Positions 59,839 through 64,000 of a DNA stretch of 64,000 bases are shown here, one piece after another. The notes beneath the pieces were generated by a model that was not told the DNA's origin, ran no database searches, and was given only the letters and a program-made list of their open reading frames with translations. Every line of letters starts with the position of its first letter. Within the stretch, counting starts at the first letter, position 1. Location: NCBI GenBank assembly GCA_022794265.1, contig JAAWEK010000008.1:62001-126000 (forward strand). Direction: 5' to 3'. This DNA is from Lachnospiraceae bacterium (GTDB taxonomy: Bacteria > Bacillota > Clostridia > Lachnospirales > Lachnospiraceae). A program made the position numbers and the translations under genes.

Positions 59839-60737
59839 TTACGAACCACCTCCATAAATAAATCTTCTAATGCGGGTTCCAGCCTTTCCAGCCGCCGGAT
59901 GGCAATATTGTGCCGGACCAGAACCTGCATGATAGTTATCATATCCTGTTGGTTTTTCCGGTCAAAGCGTAATATTAATTCGTTGTCCCGTATTCCATCG
60001 GAATATTGGCTTAAGAACAAGCCCACATCCTCCGGTTTACAAAATTCTATTTCCAGACCGTTCCCAGTTGGATAGTTTTTAATTTCTTCCATTGAACTGC
60101 AGAGGACAGCTGTTTTATTGTGTAAGAAAGTAATATTATCACAGATACGTTCTACATCAGAAAGAATATGGGTAGAAAAAAATACGGTAGTATTTTCTTT
60201 TACCGAAGACAATATATCCAGAATTTCCTTTCGGCCAATCGGGTCCAGAGCAGAGGTGGGTTCATCACAGATTAATAATTTCGGGCGGTTTAATAATGCC
60301 TGGGCAATGCCCAGACGCTGTTTCATTCCTCTTGAAAATCCGCGGATACGTCTGTCTGAGTGTTCCAGTCCCACCAGATTCAGTAGATGGCCGGACTGTT
60401 CTGAAATTATTTCATTCGGCATTCCTGTGATTCGTCCGCATAAGGCAAGATATTCTTTCGGCGTCATATAATCATAAAATTCTGGAACATCAGATAGATA
60501 TCCAATGTATTTGTTTGTGTGGTTTTGACCGAAATGTACCTGTTCTCCGCAAACAAATATTTCACCGTTGTCCGGTTCCAGTAATCCCAGTATCATTTTC
60601 ATCGCTGTAGTTTTTCCGGCGCCGTTCTGGCCGATAAAACCAAAGACAGAATGTTCCGGGACGGAAAAACTCAGGTCGTCAATTACTTTATTAGTTCCAA
60701 AGGATTTGGATACATGGGAAAGTGTCAGTATATCCAT
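59835..60737 (-). CDS. ABC transporter ATP-binding protein
   Basis: A 300-residue ATPase. Walker A GQNGAGKTT is near 40, the signature FSRGMKQRLGIAQALL near 135, Walker B LLICDEPTSALDP follows, and the H-loop is in FFSTHILSDVERIC. The C-terminal 80 residues resemble those of BcrA/NatA-type exporters. The open frame runs further up, but ATG 60737 has AAGGAGG at good spacing. The stop of the upstream membrane protein overlaps this ATG by one base. Confidence 0.94.
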   Translation of the reverse strand: MDILTLSHVSKSFGTNKVIDDLSFSVPEHSVFGFIGQNGAGKTTAMKMILGLLEPDNGEIFVCGEQVHFGQNHTNKYIGYLSDVPEFYDYMTPKEYLALCGRITGMPNEIISEQSGHLLNLVGLEHSDRRIRGFSRGMKQRLGIAQALLNRPKLLICDEPTSALDPIGRKEILDILSSVKENTTVFFSTHILSDVERICDNITFLHNKTAVLCSSMEEIKNYPTGNGLEIEFCKPEDVGLFLSQYSDGIRDNELILRFDRKNQQDMITIMQVLVRHNIAIRRLERLEPALEDLFMEVVRK

Positions 60738-60940
60738 TATGTTTCCTCCTTTCCAAACAGAAAATATAGCACCGGGCCAATCAGATTCATTCCGACGATA
60801 ACCACCAGAAGCCATATTGTTCTGTTACCGTATTTATAACTTGTGTGGGTGAGAATATGCCGTAACGTAACGATAAATAAAATAAATTCTATTACAATGA
60901 GTGGAATAAGAAATGGTAGTATTTCATTCAGATTATTCAT
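60737..60940 (-). CDS. PLDc_N domain small membrane protein
   Basis: A 67-residue protein with two hydrophobic helices (LIPLIVIEFILFIVTLRHIL and IWLLVVIVGMNLIGPVLYFLFG). The second with its GPVLYFLFG ending is the PLDc_N signature, also seen in small partners of antibiotic ABC exporters. It overlaps the regulator by four bases and the ATPase by one. It is likely an accessory subunit of the transporter. Confidence 0.85.
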   Translation of the reverse strand: MNNLNEILPFLIPLIVIEFILFIVTLRHILTHTSYKYGNRTIWLLVVIVGMNLIGPVLYFLFGKEET

Positions 60941-62061
60941 AAATGTTTTCCTTTCAGTGTTAATGATTTTTTAAGTCTTATAAACTCCGGATTTTCATAT
61001 ATTGCCGCAAAAGCAGGAATTTCAAAAGCCTGCATGGCGCTGTCAAAAATAATTTTTTTATTTCGCGGCGGATTTCCTCCCAGTTCCGATTGCTGATACC
61101 ATTGTTCTAACCTGTTAAAGTAGCCGTCATTCCCAAACAGAAGATGTTCTGCTTCAAACATATGTCTGATACAGACAGTATATTTTTCCAGCAGATTCAG
61201 TGTCTCCGGCAGTTTATCATGAAAGCAGCAGGTAATGGCTGCCTGCAGATAAAACAAAGAAGCACTGGCAGGATGTAAAAGTTCCAGATGATAAGCGGAA
61301 ATTATGCTTTCAATACGTTTCATGGTTTCTTGGCAGACGGAAAAATTTTCACAGTGTATGGAAAGATAATTAGTGGCTGCAGATATCAATGAAAGTAAAT
61401 GAGAAAACATACTAATCTGTGTAAAGCTGTCAGCACGTTCCGCCTGTCCGGACATTTGATAGGCCTGAATCAAAATATGATCGCTTTGTGCCGACAGGCG
61501 ATTGGGATTTAAAATTTCTTCCAGTGTATCAATAACTTCTCCTGCATTGCCAAGCTGTAAATGAATTGTAGCGTTTAACAGGATAGTATCGTTACAAAGC
61601 CCTATGTCCCGGCAGTTAGAGATAATGTGGCGGCATAAATCCGAAGCGGAATTTAAGACTTCCTGCTGACGGGTCTGGGTTTCGGCCATCATAAAGTGAT
61701 TTAACCATAAAGCACTGATCTGAAATAAAAAAGGATAACAGGAATAATACTTTTTTACCAGTAGATTACACTTTTCCATTACCTTATCAAAAGGATGTTC
61801 TGTAAAGGAAGCAGACAAATCCAGATAAATCTTTTGAATCTGTTCTTTGCTTAACTGAGGTTCATATCCCAGCAATTCGTCAATGGTGATATTAAAAAAA
61901 GCGGCCAGCTTTGGAAGTAGCAGAATATCCGGAAGATTTTGCTTTGTCTCCCATTTGGAAACAGAAGCTTTTGTTACACCAATAAATGCAGCCAGTTGTT
62001 CCTGGGTTATTTTTCTCTCGTGTCTCAATCTGATTATATTTTCTGAAAAATTTAATTCCAT
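60937..62061 (-). CDS. XRE-type transcription regulator with helical-repeat domain
   Basis: A 374-residue regulator. The N-terminal helix-turn-helix is LRHERKITQEQLAAFIGVTKASVSKWETKQNLPDILLLPKLAAFFNI (12-60). The rest is helical, with TPR-like repeats, as in peptide-responsive RRNPP regulators. It heads the four-gene operon with the ABC transporter. AGGAGG precedes the ATG. The promoter carries a palindrome over its -10 box, suggesting self-control. The ligand may be a peptide, but this is inferred. Confidence 0.88.
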   Translation of the reverse strand: MELNFSENIIRLRHERKITQEQLAAFIGVTKASVSKWETKQNLPDILLLPKLAAFFNITIDELLGYEPQLSKEQIQKIYLDLSASFTEHPFDKVMEKCNLLVKKYYSCYPFLFQISALWLNHFMMAETQTRQQEVLNSASDLCRHIISNCRDIGLCNDTILLNATIHLQLGNAGEVIDTLEEILNPNRLSAQSDHILIQAYQMSGQAERADSFTQISMFSHLLSLISAATNYLSIHCENFSVCQETMKRIESIISAYHLELLHPASASLFYLQAAITCCFHDKLPETLNLLEKYTVCIRHMFEAEHLLFGNDGYFNRLEQWYQQSELGGNPPRNKKIIFDSAMQAFEIPAFAAIYENPEFIRLKKSLTLKGKHL

Positions 62062-62077
62062 AGCGTTTCAACCTCCT

Positions 62078-62114
62078 GTATAATGATTATACCCGGATTA
62101 TCAGGGCCGCTCAA
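62078..62114 (-). promoter_or_regulatory. Promoter and palindromic operator of the regulator-ABC operon
   Basis: On the minus strand TTGAGC (62114-62109) and TATAAT (62091-62086) have a 17-bp spacer. A perfect 7-1-7 palindrome GTATAATGATTATAC (62078-62092) covers the -10 box, as expected for an autoregulated repressor. Confidence 0.7.
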
Positions 62115-62171
62115 TAGATGGGAACGATTTAATCCGATAAAAAGTCAACCTGTGAGAAACTTATTTTTGAT

Positions 62172-62222
62172 TTGACAAAACAGTCGTTGAATGATATTAT
62201 ATCCTTGTAAACAGATAGGAAA
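62172..62222 (+). promoter_or_regulatory. Promoter and CymR-like operator of metY
   Basis: TTGACA (62172-62177) and TATTAT (62195-62200) have a 17-bp spacer. TCCTT-n9-TAGGA (62202-62220) lies at the predicted start and matches the cysK site in sequence and spacing. Confidence 0.65.
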
Positions 62223-62282
62223 TATAAGGAATACACTAAATAGTAAAAAAGCAGGAAAATTTCGGCAGAAAGAGGTATAATT

Positions 62283-63590
62283 ATGAGTAAAAGAAAATTT
62301 TCAGAGAGAAACTTAAAATTTGAAACATTACAATTGCATGTTGGCCAGGAAGAGCCTGACCCGGTTACAGATGCCAGAGCCGTGCCGATTTATCAGACAT
62401 CTTCTTATGTATTCAGAAACAGCGCTCATGCGGCGGCCAGATTTGATCTCAGCGATGCAGGCAATATTTATGGCAGACTGACCAATCCTACCCAGGATAT
62501 ATTTGAAAAGAGAATCGCGGCGTTAGAAGGCGGTGTGGCAGCTCTGGCAGTGGCTTCCGGTGCTGCTGCAATTTCTTATACCATACAGAATCTGGCCCAT
62601 GCAGGAGACCATATAGTAGCAGCTAAGAATATCTACGGAGGGACTTACAATCTTCTGGCCCATACTCTTGGGGAATACGGCATTACCACAACCTTTGTTG
62701 ACCCATTCCGGTATGATGAAGTGGAAGCTGCTATTCAGGAGAATACGAAAGCAATACATATTGAAACATTGGGGAATCCCAATTCTGATGTGGTGGATAT
62801 CGAAGCGCTGGCAGAGATTGCCCACGCCCATAAGATACCGCTGGTAGTGGATAATACGTTTGCAACGCCTTATCTGGTGCGTCCGATTGAATACGGTGCG
62901 GATATTGTAGTTCATTCCGCTACAAAATTTATCGGCGGACATGGAACCACCATTGGTGGAGTTATCATTGACAGCGGAAAGTTTGACTGGGAAGCCAGTG
63001 GAAAATTTCCGTCCCTTACTGAGCCGAATTCCAGCTATCATGGCATCAGTTTTACAAAAGCAGTGGGAGCAGCGGCGTTTGTAACGAAAATCCGCGCCAT
63101 TCTTCTGCGGGATACGGGAGCCACTCTTTCACCGTTTCATGCGTTTATATTCCTGCAGGGACTGGAGACTCTGTCTTTGAGAGTAGAAAGACATGTGGAA
63201 AATGCCTTGAAGGTGGTAGAATATCTGGAGAACCATCCGCAGGTAGAAAAGGTAAACCATCCGTCCGTGTCTCCAGATGCCGGGCAGCAGCAGTTATACA
63301 AAAAATATTTTTCAAAGGGCGGCGGTTCCATTTTTACGTTTGAAATCAAAGGAGATGCAGAGAAAGCCAGGAAATTTATTGATAATCTGGAATTGTTCTC
63401 TCTGCTTGCCAATGTTGCAGATGTGAAATCACTGGTCATCCATCCGGCTTCTACCACCCATTCTCAGTTAAATGAAGAGGAATTAAAAGATCAGGGAATT
63501 AAACCGAATACAGTTCGGTTATCCATTGGTACGGAAAATATTGATGATATTATTGAAGATTTGGAAGAAGCGTTTCGGGCAGTTCAGTAA
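62283..63590 (+). CDS. metY: O-acetylhomoserine sulfhydrylase (MetY-type)
   Basis: A 435-residue PLP enzyme of the Cys/Met metabolism family. The PLP lysine is in VVHSATKFIGGHGTTIGG. ETLQLHVGQEEPDPVTDARAVPIYQTSSYVF and ETLGNPNSDVVDIEALAEIAH are typical of MetY, which is longer than MetB/MetC. It forms homocysteine from O-acetylhomoserine and sulfide. AGAGG precedes the ATG. It shares an operator-like site with cysK. Confidence 0.95.
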   Translation: MSKRKFSERNLKFETLQLHVGQEEPDPVTDARAVPIYQTSSYVFRNSAHAAARFDLSDAGNIYGRLTNPTQDIFEKRIAALEGGVAALAVASGAAAISYTIQNLAHAGDHIVAAKNIYGGTYNLLAHTLGEYGITTTFVDPFRYDEVEAAIQENTKAIHIETLGNPNSDVVDIEALAEIAHAHKIPLVVDNTFATPYLVRPIEYGADIVVHSATKFIGGHGTTIGGVIIDSGKFDWEASGKFPSLTEPNSSYHGISFTKAVGAAAFVTKIRAILLRDTGATLSPFHAFIFLQGLETLSLRVERHVENALKVVEYLENHPQVEKVNHPSVSPDAGQQQLYKKYFSKGGGSIFTFEIKGDAEKARKFIDNLELFSLLANVADVKSLVIHPASTTHSQLNEEELKDQGIKPNTVRLSIGTENIDDIIEDLEEAFRAVQ

Positions 63591-63615
63591 AACGTGTTTA
63601 TTTTCTGGAATAATA

Positions 63616-63643
63616 TTGAAATAATTGCCAGATTTGCTATAAT
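63616..63643 (+). promoter_or_regulatory. Promoter of the TPR gene at the right edge
   Basis: TTGAAA (63616-63621) and TATAAT (63638-63643) have a 16-bp spacer, with a TGC that extends the -10. The next ATG is at 63688. Confidence 0.7.
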
Positions 63644-63687
63644 CATTGTAACTGACAGAAAACAATATTGCCAAGGAGGAACGTGAC

Positions 63688-64000
63688 ATGACATTGATGG
63701 AGCAGCTGGAGGACTGGTACGAAGAAGATGAGTTTGAAAAGATGGTAGAAGCAATTGAACAAATTCCAAAAGAAGAATGGGATTTTGAGATTATTCATTA
63801 TCTGGCCTGTGCATGGAATAATCTGGATGAATATGAGAAAGCCATGGAGGTTTTACAGGAAGGAATTGAGGAAAAAGACAGAGAGAACCGATGGTATTAT
63901 AAAATGGGTTATGCATTATTTTATCTGGACAGAATCGAAGAATCGCTGGAAGCATTTCGGAAATCACTGGAATTTTGTCCCGATGATGAGGATGTGCTGG
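63688..64000 (+). CDS. TPR protein, N-terminal part (3' end outside window)
   Basis: The frame opens at ATG 63688 after AAGGAGG and runs off the window. The visible 104 residues contain TPR-like helix pairs, each with an aromatic-rich first helix (IIHYLACAWNNLDEYEKAMEVLQEGI and WYYKMGYALFYLDRIEESLEAFRKSLEFCPDD). It begins with an acidic helix and has no signal peptide. TPR proteins of this type bind other proteins. The remainder and the function cannot be judged. Confidence 0.8.
   Translation, partial: MTLMEQLEDWYEEDEFEKMVEAIEQIPKEEWDFEIIHYLACAWNNLDEYEKAMEVLQEGIEEKDRENRWYYKMGYALFYLDRIEESLEAFRKSLEFCPDDEDVL

Noticed and set aside
60118..60471. 117-codon plus-strand frame inside the ABC ATPase gene
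   Set aside because: It is antisense to the conserved ATPase motifs and has no independent support.
62207..62282. Possible SAM riboswitch or T-box before metY
   Set aside because: The leader is under 80 bases and lacks the conserved elements; an operator explains the region better.

Overview
The window reads as chromosomal DNA of an anaerobic, endospore-forming Bacillota, most likely a member of the Lachnospiraceae or a close relative. The evidence is a forespore sigma-F operon, a spoVA operon, dipicolinate synthase genes, a T-box leader on valS, a Rho factor, a four-cysteine L31 protein, and a locus that I match from memory to the DUF5717/DUF5716 families of that group. Base composition is moderately AT-rich. 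Most genes have strong GGAGG-type ribosome binding sites and many are packed into short operons. I see no insertion sequence, integrase, phage module or CRISPR array.

Layout. 0-1.1 kb: the end of an FtsX-type permease, then a five-tRNA cluster (Pro, Gly, Arg, His, Gln). 1.2-9.5 kb: housekeeping genes on the plus strand (GNAT, Dabb protein, PepD, TrhA-type protein, PAP2 phosphatase, KtrB/KtrA potassium uptake, asparagine synthase), with a minus-strand tRNA-Leu. 9.5-13 kb: minus-strand dpaA-dpaB and citrate synthase, around a small unknown plus-strand gene. 13-16 kb: rarA, an acyltransferase and ogt. 16.2-24.3 kb: an apparent operon of four poorly understood proteins (a giant helical-repeat protein, an Hsp70/actin-like protein, a helical-repeat protein, a membrane coiled-coil protein) ending in a PdaA-like deacetylase lipoprotein. 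This is the best candidate for an undescribed system. 24.3-30.6 kb: T-box-valS, folC, a 47-residue protein and a zinc-ribbon/TPR membrane protein. 30.7-38.1 kb: spoIIAA-spoIIAB-sigF, a chemoreceptor with a Lys/Pro repeat tail, and a spoVA operon with a shortened SpoVAA. 38.2-45.2 kb: OPT transporter with a PqqD-like protein, TcdA, a DUF4272 protein, and a Cas4-like nuclease fused to an XPD-type helicase. 45.3-55.6 kb: purL, a cation efflux protein, rho with a structured leader, rpmE, a DUF1385 protein, prmC and prfA. 55.6-58 kb: a more AT-rich accessory patch with a broken AAA ATPase, a mini ferredoxin:thioredoxin-reductase-like protein, thioredoxin, a candidate attenuator and an S66 peptidase. 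58-64 kb: cysK and metY, which share an operator-like motif, on either side of a minus-strand regulator-ABC transporter operon, and the start of a TPR gene.

Functionally the window is rich in spore biology. SigF with its anti-sigma switch starts the forespore programme, DpaAB makes dipicolinate in the mother cell, SpoVA proteins move it into the spore, and the PdaA-like deacetylase may act on cortex or wall. Sulfur assimilation (cysK, metY) appears co-regulated through shared sites. Coordinates, motifs and repeats were read by eye; family names rest on remembered sequence signatures, because no search could be run.
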